A program made the translations under genes and the position numbers. Below, one piece after another: positions 42,118 to 51,106 of a stretch of DNA of 64,000 bases (the stretch's first letter is position 1; each line of letters starts with the position of its first letter). A model generated the notes under the pieces. That model was not told where the DNA came from and did not search any database. It saw only the letters and a program-made list of their open reading frames with translations. The DNA lies in the NCBI RefSeq assembly GCF_000265385.1, contig NC_018013.1:2197001-2261000 (forward strand), read 5' to 3'. The stretch comes from Aequorivita sublithincola DSM 14238 (GTDB lineage: Bacteria; Bacteroidota; Bacteroidia; Flavobacteriales; Flavobacteriaceae).

Positions 42118-42156
42118 TAGGCCTCACAGATTTCAAAAAATCGTGAGGTCTTTTGT
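42118..42156 (+). terminator. Terminator after lipoprotein paralogue 2
   Basis: AGGCCTCACAGATTT and AAATCGTGAGGTCTTTT form a stem with one or two mismatches, ending in T-rich sequence. Confidence 0.75.
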
Positions 42157-42192
42157 TTTGGAAATAAATCATTCCTTTACAGGTTAAAAATT

Positions 42193-42303
42193 GATATTTT
42201 GATATTGAATGCTGGAGTGTTTCTTTGCTTTCTTTTTGTACTTGTGATTTCTACATTTATTATCTCTAAAATTTCTCCCGTTCGGGCTATTCGGTTTGAG
42301 TAA
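42193..42303 (+). pseudogene. Diverged duplicate of the last 36 codons of the permease gene
   Basis: The frame reads DILILNAGVFLCFLFVLV then ISTFIISKISPVRAIRFE and stop, against DYILILNAGTFLLCLLMLLI then PSFIISKISPVRAIRFE at the end of the permease (to 39633). The last 26 bases are identical, while the rest differs at many third positions. There is no start or upstream domain, so it is a remnant or an imported end. Confidence 0.9.
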
Positions 42304-42305
42304 TT
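42280..42305 (+). repeat. 26-bp direct repeat, right copy
   Basis: Identical to 39610-39635; it marks the far edge of the inserted C10/lipoprotein region. Confidence 0.9.
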
Positions 42306-42331
42306 AAAATAGTTAACAGGCTTTTCAGAAA

Positions 42332-42362
42332 AAAACATCTCATAATTTTGTGAGATTTTTTT
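42332..42362 (+). terminator. Terminator downstream of the permease remnant
   Basis: ATCTCATAA / TTGTGAGAT stem followed by seven T. It may be the original terminator of the permease gene before the insertion. Confidence 0.7.
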
Positions 42363-42413
42363 CAAGAAAGCAAAAAACTCAAAATACAATTCAATTATTG
42401 AAATTCAGGATAC

Positions 42414-42421
42414 TATCTTTG
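42414..42421 (+). promoter_or_regulatory. -7 promoter element of the S1/P1 nuclease gene
   Basis: TATCTTTG is a perfect TAnnTTTG match 36 bases before the ATG. Confidence 0.5.
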
Positions 42422-42457
42422 TCAATTCTGAAATAAATTAGTTTTGATAAAATTTTT

Positions 42458-43240
42458 ATGAATATGAAAAGGTTTTTGGTTGTAGTATTGGTTGTCCTAT
42501 TTTCGAATTGTCTTTCCGCGGCAGAAGATTGGGGGAAAACGGGCCACAGAGTAGTTGGTGAAATAGCTGAAAAATATTTAAGCAGAAGAGCTGAAAAGAA
42601 AATCTCAAAATTACTGGACGGGCATTCTTTGGCTTTTGTTGCAAACCATGGTGATGACATAAAAAGTGATCGCAAATATGACTCTTATGGTCCGTGGCAT
42701 TATGTAAATATGCCTTTTGGCGAAAAATATGAAACCTATCCTAAAAGTGAAAAAGGAGATATTATTCAAGGCATTGAGAAGTGTATTTCAGTTTTAAAAA
42801 ACGAAAACAGTTCAAGAGATGACAAAGCTTTCTATCTAAAAATGCTAGTTCATTTTATTGGCGATTTGCATCAGCCATTGCACGTTGGTTTAGGTGAAGA
42901 CAAGGGTGGTAATGATTTTCAGGTTCTTTGGTTTAAGGATGGCACGAACTTACATACCGTTTGGGATTCTAAAATGATAGATTCCTATGATATGTCTTAT
43001 ACCGAAATTGCTAAAAACACTGATGTTCTTTCAAAAGAACAAGTGGAAGCTATAATGAGTGGAACCGTTTTAGATTGGATGTACGACAGCCGTGCATTAT
43101 GCGAAAATATCTATGCCAATACAGAAATTGGACAAAAATTAAGCTATAATTATATGTATGATTATATGAATCCACTTCGTTCGCAACTTCAAAAGGGCGG
43201 TATTAGATTAGCGAAGCTTTTAAATGAAATTTTCGGCTAA
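42458..43240 (+). CDS. S1/P1-type secreted nuclease
   Basis: 260 residues with a signal peptide (MNMKRFLVVVLVVLFSNCLSAA; ATG 42464 is also possible). The mature protein opens EDWGKTGHRVVGEIAEKYL, where Trp, His and later residues build the three-zinc site. Further ligands are in VANHGDDIK, GPWHYVNMP, LVHFIGDLHQPLHVG (HxxxDxHQPxH), GGNDFQV and LHTVWDSKMI. It hydrolyses single-stranded DNA and RNA outside the cytoplasm, probably for phosphate or nucleotide scavenging. It is a single gene with its own promoter. Confidence 0.95.
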   Translation: MNMKRFLVVVLVVLFSNCLSAAEDWGKTGHRVVGEIAEKYLSRRAEKKISKLLDGHSLAFVANHGDDIKSDRKYDSYGPWHYVNMPFGEKYETYPKSEKGDIIQGIEKCISVLKNENSSRDDKAFYLKMLVHFIGDLHQPLHVGLGEDKGGNDFQVLWFKDGTNLHTVWDSKMIDSYDMSYTEIAKNTDVLSKEQVEAIMSGTVLDWMYDSRALCENIYANTEIGQKLSYNYMYDYMNPLRSQLQKGGIRLAKLLNEIFG

Positions 43241-43267
43241 CCAGAGAAAGCCAATACCTTTTTAATT

Positions 43268-43314
43268 AGTTCGTCTTGCGTCTTTTAGCGAAGCGGTCTT
43301 AAGTCTTACGTCTT
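43268..43314. repeat. Degenerate CGTCTTA repeat run
   Basis: CGTCTTGCGTCTTTTA and GGTCTTAAGTCTTACGTCTTTTT resemble the run at 3106-3138. It lies between the S1/P1 nuclease and the convergent DoxX gene. Confidence 0.55.
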
Positions 43315-43315
43315 T

Positions 43316-43666
43316 TTAAGTATAAAGATATGCCCAATACATCAATCCAAATTGTAAAGGAAGTCTAAGAATCAACACCCATTTTGGAAGCTTCATTGCT
43401 GCTTTTTCATTCTGAAGCATGTAAATATGCACTGTGAAGAAAACTATGAGCATTGCTATAATTCCCCAAGCAGCTTCTGTTTGGGTGTTTTTATTCATTA
43501 TCATAAATCCCAGAATCATTTCTGCGAAGCCACTCAACATTACCATTGCACTATGAGCGGGAATATATGGAGGAATAATGCGTTCGTATAGTTTTGGTTT
43601 TCTAAAATGGTTTATTCCGGCAAGCACATATAGTACGCCCATTAGGTATTGGTGCCAAGGTAACAT
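43316..43666 (-). CDS. DoxX-family membrane protein
   Basis: 116 residues with four membrane helices (about 4-18, 37-57, 66-84 and 97-114). The start MLPWHQYLMGVLYVLAGINHFRKPKLYERIIPPYIPAHSAMVMLSGFAEMILGFMI carries the 'AGINHFRKPxxYxxIxPP.IP' signature of the DoxX/YphA subgroup. The role of such proteins is poorly known; some act with thiol or oxidative-stress systems. A single gene. Confidence 0.88.
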   Translation of the reverse strand: MLPWHQYLMGVLYVLAGINHFRKPKLYERIIPPYIPAHSAMVMLSGFAEMILGFMIMNKNTQTEAAWGIIAMLIVFFTVHIYMLQNEKAAMKLPKWVLILRLPLQFGLMYWAYLYT

Positions 43667-43733
43667 ATCTTTTTTTTAATTTTTTAAAAGTAATCTTTTT
43701 GAAGACTTTGCCAAGCTTCAAACTGTAAAAATG

Positions 43734-43776
43734 TAAAAGCCTCCCTATGTTTCCATAGGAAGGCTTTCTTTTTTAA
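43734..43776. terminator. Bidirectional terminator after the T9SS adhesin gene
   Basis: AAAGCCTCCCTATG / CATAGGAAGGCTTT (one mismatch) with T-rich sequence on both sides. It lies downstream of the 1427-residue gene that reads leftward. Confidence 0.8.
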
Positions 43777-43798
43777 ATTAAAACAATTAACTGAAAGT

Positions 43799-46700
43799 TT
43801 ACTCTTTAATCAAGCGTTTCACAGTGCTTGCGTTGTTACCAATTATCTGAACTACATAAACGCCAGAAGCAAGTGATGAAACATCTACTGCTTTTTCACC
43901 TTGCATTGTGCGAAGGTCTGTTGTGTTTACTAGTTTTCCGTTTATGTCATAGATCATCATTTTCTCTAAAGAAATGTTGGTCTTGTTCACAAGGTTAACC
44001 ACATTGCTCGCTGGGTTTGGATATAATGCCAAACCTTTGTCCAATGAGTTTTCACCAACACCAATTGTGGTTTCCACAGTAAGTACAAAACTACAAGTAG
44101 AAACGTTTCCGTATTCATCCTCGGCAGTTAGTGTAATGGTGTGTGTTCCATCAGGAAGCGGAGTTCCCACTGCTGGAGACTGGCTTGTGATGGTTACTGG
44201 GTCGGTACAGTTGTCAACAGCTGTAGCTTCGCCAGTTGCAAAATAGTCTGGCAAGATGTAGAACAAGCCACCAGCTCCTGGATCAACAGTTTGATCTGCT
44301 GGGCAGGTAATTACAGGGGCAAGTTTGTCTACCACATTTACTTCGGCAGTACAAGAGGCTATGTTGCCGCTCGCATCGCTCACAAATACGGTAATCATTA
44401 TTGGGGTTCCAATATCTGCACAGCTAACTGTGGTTACATCTACTGCGATGGTGCTAATTCCACAAGCTTCAACTATATCAGAAAGAAGGCTATAAGGATC
44501 GATGGTTGTAGTTCCATCAGGTCCAAGCTCAACTTCTACAACATTGCCTGTTCCAGCAAGTTCATAGCTGAGATCAAAATTATCTACGCCAGCTGCCCAG
44601 CCCCAACCGCCAAGATCGTCAAAAGTCCAACGAACTTGGAACGCTGCATTTGCAAAAGCAGAAGCATCAATTGACTCCGTTTGGATGTTTGGAACCAAAT
44701 CTGCATCGTAAAGTGCTATTTGTTGCCAAGCTGTTCCATCATAAACCTCAACAGTGAATGTTTGGTCTCCAGATTCCTGGAAAGCAACATCATAGCCAAC
44801 CAATACATTGGTTGCGTCTGTAAGGTCGTATACTGGAGAAGATAAGGAAACTTTATTGGTTTGTCCACTACCAGCTGCGTCATCATTAAAGATTGCTGCG
44901 TTGGATGTGAAATCATCACCAGTAGGCATTGCGCCAGAACCAAAGGTCCAATCTGCAACTCCAGCTAGAATCTCAGTAGACCATCCTGCAGGAACGGTAG
45001 TTCCTTCAAAATCCTCTGTTTCTGAAACTGTTGGATTTGTTCCACAAGTAATTACAGGAGCAATGTTGTCAATAACATTAACTGTTGCTATACAGGTAGA
45101 CTCGTTTCCACTTGCATCCGTAACGGTTACTTCTACTTGGTTTGGACCAAGGTCTGCACAAGTGAAGTCGAGACCGCCACCACCGCCTCCGGTTGTGTAA
45201 TGGATGTTCCCATTGAAGACACGTGGCTCAAAACCGCCAGTGAATGGATAATCCACTCCACGTCCTTCATAAAACTCAAGGTTTGCATCAGAGGCGAAAA
45301 GGTTTCCAGTTACAGTACCATTGGTATATGACAAAGTTCCGTTATCCGTAGTCGTAACATAGAATGCAGCTCTATCACCAGCAGGAACAACAATTCCTAA
45401 GTTTAGGTTTAGTGCTGTAGGCAAACCTGCACCAGCAGAAGTAATACCAGTAAGTGTTGCTAACAATGTCCAATCACCAGGATTGGTATTGGAACCGACC
45501 CAAGTACCAGTTTTATAGTATATTTCAAAATCATTATCTGCACCAGTTGGAAGATTAACATCAAATGAGTCAATTGTAAGATCATTGATCGCCGTAACAT
45601 CAAACATAGCACCATCAAGTCCATTACCACCCGCAAAAGTTGTAGTAAGCGAACCCGTAGTTCCACCACCGGCTCCGCCAGCAGTAACAGTATATCCACA
45701 CGCTTCATCAACGCTCAATAAAAGATCGTTTGGATCTACACTTGCCATTCCGTTTGCATCAAGAAATACATCAAGACCACCACCGGCTGCAGATTCGTAG
45801 TTCAACAGGACGTTGTCCACACCTGCGCCCCAGTTAAAGCCTGTTTCATCATCCCAAGTGAATTTTACTTGGAAGGCAGCATTTGCAAATGCCAATACAT
45901 CTAAAACTCCAGTATTTACAGGGTCGATATCGGCGTTGTCCGCCAAGAAGACTTGTTGCCAAGCGGCTCCATCCCAAACTTCAGCACGTAATAATCCTGA
46001 ACCTGCAAAATCTTGTAATGCATAATCAAAAGAGAGTTCTGCAGTAGTAGTTCCGCTCAAGTCATAAATTGGAGACAATAATTCTGCTACATTGTCGCCA
46101 TTTCCAGCTGCGTCATCGTCAAAGATGGCCGCATTTGTTGGGAAATCCCCTCCAACTGGCATATCACCAGATCCAAAGGTCCAGTCGTAAGTACCTACAA
46201 GGATATTGGTGGACCAACCTGTTGGAATTGTAGCACCTTCAAATTCTTCCAATACGGAAACAGTTGCTACTCCACCAATACAAGTGATAACAGGAGCGGT
46301 AACGTCTTGTACGGTAACGGTAGAAGTACAGGTAGCTATATTTCCAGAGTTATCAGTAACAGTAAGAACTACGGTGTTTGCACCCGTCATTGAGCAATCA
46401 AATGTAGTAATGTCCAATGCTAAAGTTACGCTACCACAATTATCCATAGAACCATTATCCACATCAGCAGCTGCTATTGTTGCCATTCCTGTTATTGGGT
46501 CTATATCCACTGTAATATCTTGACAAACGGCTATTGGTAGCTCATTGTCGTTTACTGTAACTGTAAAAGAACAGGTAACAGTGTTGTTATCACTATCAGT
46601 TACTGAAAGCTCTACTGTAGTAACGCCTACTGCGAAAGTACTTCCGCTAGCTGGAGTAGCTATAATAGATGAAGAAATGTTACCGTCTTCATCATCAATC

Positions 46701-48082
46701 GCGACACCAGCAAAGTTTGCAACTGCGCCGCAAGTTCCTGGAGCATTGTTTATAACAATATCCGCAGGACAAGCGATAGTTGGTGGATTGCCCACAACAA
46801 TTGCTACTTCACTGAAGTTAATGCAATAGCTTAATAGAGTTCCACTATCTCCTCCGCTATCATCGCAGATACGAAGTGTCCAGTCACCAGTAATTGATTG
46901 ACCGGCAAGTAAAGTATTTAACAAACCACCTTCTGCAAGATAATCAGCCATTGGTGCTCCTCCCGTCCATCCGGTTACGGCATTTACAGAACTATCTGTA
47001 AAAACTAAAGTAGCAGCAGTGTCCAATCCTGTGCTTCCACCATTGTCGGTTGAAAGTTCAACAGTTATAGTACCATCTGGTGATATTAAGAAAATATCAA
47101 GATCGGATGCCCAAGTGTGGGTCAATTCAATTTCGATGCTATCAAGATTATAATCACCTGCTCCAGTACCTACGTTTCCAGTTGCGGAAACAGTTGCTAG
47201 AGAAAGTGTTGGGTTGGTACAAGCACTACCACCAGTTCCAACTGCTGGAATAGGGGTTGGAACAACTGTAGCGCATTCAGCAACTGGGCCTCCGCCTCCA
47301 GTTGAAACAACAGAACCAATAATTTGAAAAGGTAAACCTTGTTGGGTGCTAGTTCCAGCATCTAGCAATGGGTTGTATGGTCCGCCAGCTAAGGACTGTA
47401 AACCATTTCCAGTTGTGGTTTGTCCCAAGATAGCAATAGGGGGAGCCCATGGACCAGAAGATAAAGAACCACTGTAGTTCCAATCCAACCAATAGGTTCC
47501 AGCAGTTAACGTAAGACCTGTTGGATTAATAGTACAATCCATTATTGGTCTGTTTGTAGCAGGTGTACTTTCTGAATCTCTATAAATTGTACTCCAAGCA
47601 GAGGAAGCAAGAACATTGGTTGTAGCATCGCCCCAAACAATATTACTGCCTGCAAGACCCGGAACACCATCCCAAATTCGTAACGTAATTCCTGTGATGG
47701 TGGAAGTAGTTGTAGAACCAGTTTGATAGGTGTAAAAGTGAAGTTCGGTAATGTCGTAATCGTCGGTTAAAGTAACATCATCTGCCATTCGGTTGTTAGC
47801 AGTGAATTGTGCACCTGCTCCTAAGGAGGTCATGCCTAGGGTTATATTTTGCAATCTACTTCTATCCGGAGCCACATTTAAAATCGGTCCATTGTCGTAG
47901 ATTAAAGCCGGAGCCGCTGGGCTCGGTGGGTAATAGGTTCCCGTATTCGGGATTATCCTACTAAGATTAAAAAAAGGCTGCGTCGTATTCGCACCATTAA
48001 CCGTTTCGGCGGATTGTCCGAAAACCCCAATGGTTAAAATACAGCACAACACGAACGTAATGCAATAAGTAATTTTTTTCAT
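43799..48082 (-). CDS. Large secreted multidomain protein with P-domain, HYR-like repeats and T9SS sorting domain
   Basis: 1427 residues. After a signal peptide (MKKITYCITFVLCCILTIGVFGQ) comes an unassigned beta domain (about 50-260), then a proprotein-convertase P-domain (about 285-440: TLSLATVSATGNVGTGAGDYNLDSIEIELTHTWASDLDIFLISPDG ... GDWTLRICDDSGGDSGTLLSYCINF). HYR-type immunoglobulin-like modules with cysteine pairs follow (PPTIACPADIVINNAPGTCGA; LPIAVCQDITVDI). Two near-identical 'choice-of-anchor' blocks occur: FEGATIPTGWSTNILVGTYDWTFGSGDMP and FEGTTVPAGWSTEILAGVADWTFGSGAMP. The last 75 residues are a T9SS type A sorting domain (LALYPNPASNVVNL ... GVYVVQIIGNNASTVKRLIKE). There is no protease domain despite the P-domain, so an adhesin or carrier role is likely. 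Confidence 0.88.
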   Translation of the reverse strand: MKKITYCITFVLCCILTIGVFGQSAETVNGANTTQPFFNLSRIIPNTGTYYPPSPAAPALIYDNGPILNVAPDRSRLQNITLGMTSLGAGAQFTANNRMADDVTLTDDYDITELHFYTYQTGSTTTSTITGITLRIWDGVPGLAGSNIVWGDATTNVLASSAWSTIYRDSESTPATNRPIMDCTINPTGLTLTAGTYWLDWNYSGSLSSGPWAPPIAILGQTTTGNGLQSLAGGPYNPLLDAGTSTQQGLPFQIIGSVVSTGGGGPVAECATVVPTPIPAVGTGGSACTNPTLSLATVSATGNVGTGAGDYNLDSIEIELTHTWASDLDIFLISPDGTITVELSTDNGGSTGLDTAATLVFTDSSVNAVTGWTGGAPMADYLAEGGLLNTLLAGQSITGDWTLRICDDSGGDSGTLLSYCINFSEVAIVVGNPPTIACPADIVINNAPGTCGAVANFAGVAIDDEDGNISSSIIATPASGSTFAVGVTTVELSVTDSDNNTVTCSFTVTVNDNELPIAVCQDITVDIDPITGMATIAAADVDNGSMDNCGSVTLALDITTFDCSMTGANTVVLTVTDNSGNIATCTSTVTVQDVTAPVITCIGGVATVSVLEEFEGATIPTGWSTNILVGTYDWTFGSGDMPVGGDFPTNAAIFDDDAAGNGDNVAELLSPIYDLSGTTTAELSFDYALQDFAGSGLLRAEVWDGAAWQQVFLADNADIDPVNTGVLDVLAFANAAFQVKFTWDDETGFNWGAGVDNVLLNYESAAGGGLDVFLDANGMASVDPNDLLLSVDEACGYTVTAGGAGGGTTGSLTTTFAGGNGLDGAMFDVTAINDLTIDSFDVNLPTGADNDFEIYYKTGTWVGSNTNPGDWTLLATLTGITSAGAGLPTALNLNLGIVVPAGDRAAFYVTTTDNGTLSYTNGTVTGNLFASDANLEFYEGRGVDYPFTGGFEPRVFNGNIHYTTGGGGGGLDFTCADLGPNQVEVTVTDASGNESTCIATVNVIDNIAPVITCGTNPTVSETEDFEGTTVPAGWSTEILAGVADWTFGSGAMPTGDDFTSNAAIFNDDAAGSGQTNKVSLSSPVYDLTDATNVLVGYDVAFQESGDQTFTVEVYDGTAWQQIALYDADLVPNIQTESIDASAFANAAFQVRWTFDDLGGWGWAAGVDNFDLSYELAGTGNVVEVELGPDGTTTIDPYSLLSDIVEACGISTIAVDVTTVSCADIGTPIMITVFVSDASGNIASCTAEVNVVDKLAPVITCPADQTVDPGAGGLFYILPDYFATGEATAVDNCTDPVTITSQSPAVGTPLPDGTHTITLTAEDEYGNVSTCSFVLTVETTIGVGENSLDKGLALYPNPASNVVNLVNKTNISLEKMMIYDINGKLVNTTDLRTMQGEKAVDVSSLASGVYVVQIIGNNASTVKRLIKE

Positions 48083-48210
48083 GATAAATATATTTATAGT
48101 TAGAGCAATAAATATATGTTAAATCATTCACATTTAGACTAGTATTTCAAAAATTTATGTTAAATATTAATGGTATCTAAATTCAATTAGAATTTTAAAG
48201 AAGTATCAAT

Positions 48211-48248
48211 AAAATAAGCCATTCCAAGAATATGGAATGGCTTATTTT
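48211..48248 (-). terminator. Terminator of htpG
   Basis: A perfect 16-bp stem, AAAATAAGCCATTCCA / TGGAATGGCTTATTTT, lies downstream of htpG on its strand. Confidence 0.9.
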
Positions 48249-48269
48249 AAACTTAAAAATTGTTTACAA

Positions 48270-50165
48270 TTATTTTATCATCTCATAACTGCGTTTTATG
48301 AACGCTGTAAGCTCTTCTCCTTTCAATAAATTTTTACTCAATCTTGCCAAATCGAGCGCTTGATTTACCAATCTTTCTTTCTTCTTTTCCGTTTTGGTGT
48401 TTAATATTTCGCTAACCAATTCGTGATTAGTGTTAACCACCAAATTATACATTTCAGGGAAACCGCCCATTCCGAACATGCCACCACCGCCGCCAGATTT
48501 TTGCATATCTTTCATTCTGCGCATAAATTCTGGTTCGGTGATTATGAAAGGATTTGCATTACTATCCAGTGCTTCAAGTTGAACACTAAATTTTTCCTTA
48601 GGAATAACGCCTTCCAAGAAGGTTTTTAAACTTTCTTTTTCTTCATCAGAAAGTTTTGAAATCTGCTCGTCGTCTTTTTTGATGAGGTTTTCAACGTGAT
48701 CGCTATCTACACGCACAAAAGTTACTTTTTCTTCACTACCTTCTACTTTTTGAAGCAAATGGGTTATGATTGGCGAATCTAAAAGCAAAACTTCATATCC
48801 TTTTTCTTTCGCAGTTTCAATGTAACTATGTTGCTCTTCTTTGTTTGAAGCATAGAGAACAACAAGGTTTCCGTCTTTATCAGTTTGAACATCTTTTATT
48901 TTTTCTTTCAATTCTGAAAGAGTAAAGTAAGCATTGTCAACGGTTGGATACAAAGCGAAATCTTGTGCTTTTTCGAAGAATTTATCTTCAGTAAGCATTC
49001 CGTATTCAATTACGATTTTAATGTCGTTCCATTTCTTTTCAAAACCTTCACGGTCGCTATTGAAAAGACTTTTCAATTTATCTGCAACTTTACGAGTAAT
49101 GTAGCTTGAAATCTTTTTAACTGCGCCATCTGCTTGTAAATAGCTTCGCGAAACGTTTAGTGGAATGTCTGGACTGTCAATAACGCCGCGTAACATCGTT
49201 AAGAATTCTGGTACAATTCCCTCAACATTATCAGTTACAAAAACTTGGTTTTGATACAATTGAATTTTGTCTTTCTGAATGCTCATATCGTTAGACATCT
49301 TCGGGAAATAAAGAATTCCTGTAAGATTGAATGGATAATCTACATTTAAATGAATGTGGAAAAGCGGCTCTTCAAATTGCATCGGGTACAACTCTCTATA
49401 AAAAGAATTGTAGTCTTTATCTTCAAGTTCTGTAGGCAACTTTGTCCACGCTGGGTTTGGGTTGTTGATTATATTGTCAACTTCCTTAGTTGGCGCCTTG
49501 TCTTCTTTCTTTGCATCGTCTGACTTCGGAAGGGTTTCGGTGCGAGTTCCAAATTTAATTGGGATTGGCATAAACTTGTTATACTTCACAAGTAACTCAC
49601 TGATTCGTGAATCTTCCAAGAATTCAGTCGAATCTTCTGCAATATGAAGAATAATCTCTGTTCCTCTTTCTTTTTTATTGGCTTTTACTAAAGTAAATTC
49701 AGGCGAACCGTCGCACGTCCAATGCACTGCTGGTTCGTCTTTGAAGCTTTTAGTGATGATTTCAACCTTTTCCGCAACCATAAACGCAGAGTAAAAACCT
49801 AGACCAAAATGCCCAATGATTCCTGCATCTTTCCCGTCTTTGTCTTTATATTTTTCTATGAATTCCTCAGCACCAGAAAATGCGATTTGATTGATATATT
49901 TTTCAACTTCATCTTTGGTCATCCCAATTCCTTGGTCTGTAATGCGAAGTTGTTTTTTCTCTTTATCAAGTGTAACTTCAATTTTCGGGTTACCGTATTC
50001 TACACCTTCAGCTTCACCAATATTGGCAAGATGCTTCATTTTTAAAGTAGCATCCGTCGCGTTCGAAATTAATTCACGAAGAAAAATCTCGTGGTCGCTG
50101 TATAAAAACTTTTTAATCAGTGGAAAAATATTATCTACTGATACATTGATAGTTCCTTTGCTCAT
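48270..50165 (-). CDS. htpG: Molecular chaperone HtpG (Hsp90)
   Basis: ATP-dependent Hsp90 chaperone of 631 residues. The GHKL ATP site is clear: ELISNATDA (31-39), DQGIGM (77-82) and GHFGLGFYSAF (118-128). The middle domain has NVSRSYLQ with the catalytic Arg, and the carboxyl-terminal dimerisation domain ends LTAFIKRSYEMIK. A glycine-rich insert (KSGGGGGMFGMGGFPEM) near residue 560 is common in Bacteroidota HtpG. It is a single gene with a strong terminator. Confidence 0.98.
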   Translation of the reverse strand: MSKGTINVSVDNIFPLIKKFLYSDHEIFLRELISNATDATLKMKHLANIGEAEGVEYGNPKIEVTLDKEKKQLRITDQGIGMTKDEVEKYINQIAFSGAEEFIEKYKDKDGKDAGIIGHFGLGFYSAFMVAEKVEIITKSFKDEPAVHWTCDGSPEFTLVKANKKERGTEIILHIAEDSTEFLEDSRISELLVKYNKFMPIPIKFGTRTETLPKSDDAKKEDKAPTKEVDNIINNPNPAWTKLPTELEDKDYNSFYRELYPMQFEEPLFHIHLNVDYPFNLTGILYFPKMSNDMSIQKDKIQLYQNQVFVTDNVEGIVPEFLTMLRGVIDSPDIPLNVSRSYLQADGAVKKISSYITRKVADKLKSLFNSDREGFEKKWNDIKIVIEYGMLTEDKFFEKAQDFALYPTVDNAYFTLSELKEKIKDVQTDKDGNLVVLYASNKEEQHSYIETAKEKGYEVLLLDSPIITHLLQKVEGSEEKVTFVRVDSDHVENLIKKDDEQISKLSDEEKESLKTFLEGVIPKEKFSVQLEALDSNANPFIITEPEFMRRMKDMQKSGGGGGMFGMGGFPEMYNLVVNTNHELVSEILNTKTEKKKERLVNQALDLARLSKNLLKGEELTAFIKRSYEMIK

Positions 50166-50357
50166 TTTATTATGTATTACTATTAATTATTATTTATTCC
50201 TGGAGCTCCAATTTTTCTTCGGCTTCGTTCAGGGAACAAAATCATAGTCAAATAAAATACCACAGCGCAAGTTTCTGCCACCTTGTCACAGAAAAAAGAT
50301 AATAAACTTTAACAGAACATTCTGTTTAAACATTGAGTTAAAACATTCAACAGTAGT

Positions 50358-50365
50358 TATATTTG
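50358..50365 (+). promoter_or_regulatory. -7 promoter element of the TetR-like/ABC1 operon
   Basis: TATATTTG is a perfect match 52 bases before the ATG. A TTG lies 22 bases upstream, slightly farther than usual. The remainder of the gap 50166-50416 shows nothing else I can support. Confidence 0.5.
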
Positions 50366-50416
50366 TATATTGATGTAAATGTCAAAATTTGTTCAATTTT
50401 AAATACTTACGAAACC

Positions 50417-51106
50417 ATGGCAACTGTAATAAAAAAATCTCCAGCACCTAAAAAAAAGGCTCTAAAGAATACTATTAATAAGGATAAAATAATTTCGCTT
50501 TATATGGAATCGGTTCTTATGAACGAAAAAACGCCGAAAAGTGTTTTTAAATTCTGCAAAGAACACAATTTTGAAGAAGCCGTTTTTTACGAACACTTTG
50601 GTTCTTTTGAAGGCTTGCAAATGGAGATTTGGAATTCCTTTTATAGAAAAACTATTCTGCTGGCGAATAACGACGAAGCTTTTCCGAATTATTCCAACCA
50701 AGAGAAAATGCTTACGTTTTTCTATACTTTCTTTGAATTACTCACATTAAACCGAAGCTACGTTCTTTTCACTTTAAAAGAACATCAAAATATGATGAAA
50801 AATTTGAGTCAGTTAAAAGGACTTCGAAAAGACATAAAACACTTTGCAGCTGAACTGATTCGTGATAATAACGAAGACAAAAAGCTTAAAGTTTTAACAC
50901 AATCGGTAACCGTTTTTTCTGAAGGCGCTTGGTTGCAAACACTATTCTTACTAAAATATTGGATGGACGATAATTCTGCTGGTTTTGAAAATACAGATGT
51001 GGCCATTGAAAAATCGGTGCGTGCAATTTTTGACGTTTTCGATACCAAACCGCTAGAAAGTGTGTTGGATTTCGGTAAATTTTTATGGAAAGAAAAAATG
51101 ATGTAA
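50417..51106 (+). CDS. TetR-like regulatory protein (C-terminal domain family)
   Basis: 229 residues from ATG 50417 (MATVIKKSPAPKKKALKNTINKDKIISLYMESVL); the longer frame to 50363 would start upstream of the expected transcript start. A lysine-rich amino terminus leads into a TetR-like DNA-binding segment (KTPKSVFKFCKEHNFEEAVFYEHFGSFEGLQMEIW, about 38-72), then an all-helical ligand domain. The HTH is degenerate compared with typical TetR, so it may have lost sequence-specific binding. It shares one base with the following kinase gene (TAATG), so the two act together. Confidence 0.82.
   Translation: MATVIKKSPAPKKKALKNTINKDKIISLYMESVLMNEKTPKSVFKFCKEHNFEEAVFYEHFGSFEGLQMEIWNSFYRKTILLANNDEAFPNYSNQEKMLTFFYTFFELLTLNRSYVLFTLKEHQNMMKNLSQLKGLRKDIKHFAAELIRDNNEDKKLKVLTQSVTVFSEGAWLQTLFLLKYWMDDNSAGFENTDVAIEKSVRAIFDVFDTKPLESVLDFGKFLWKEKMM

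Noticed and set aside
39634..42305. Insertion sequence or phage island
   Set aside because: No transposase, integrase, terminal inverted repeats or tRNA target are present; only the gene-end duplication marks the edges.
44141..46829. Several plus-strand frames of 70-177 codons opposite the 1427-residue T9SS gene
   Set aside because: They arise from the repetitive Thr/Val-rich codons of the real gene and show no domain.
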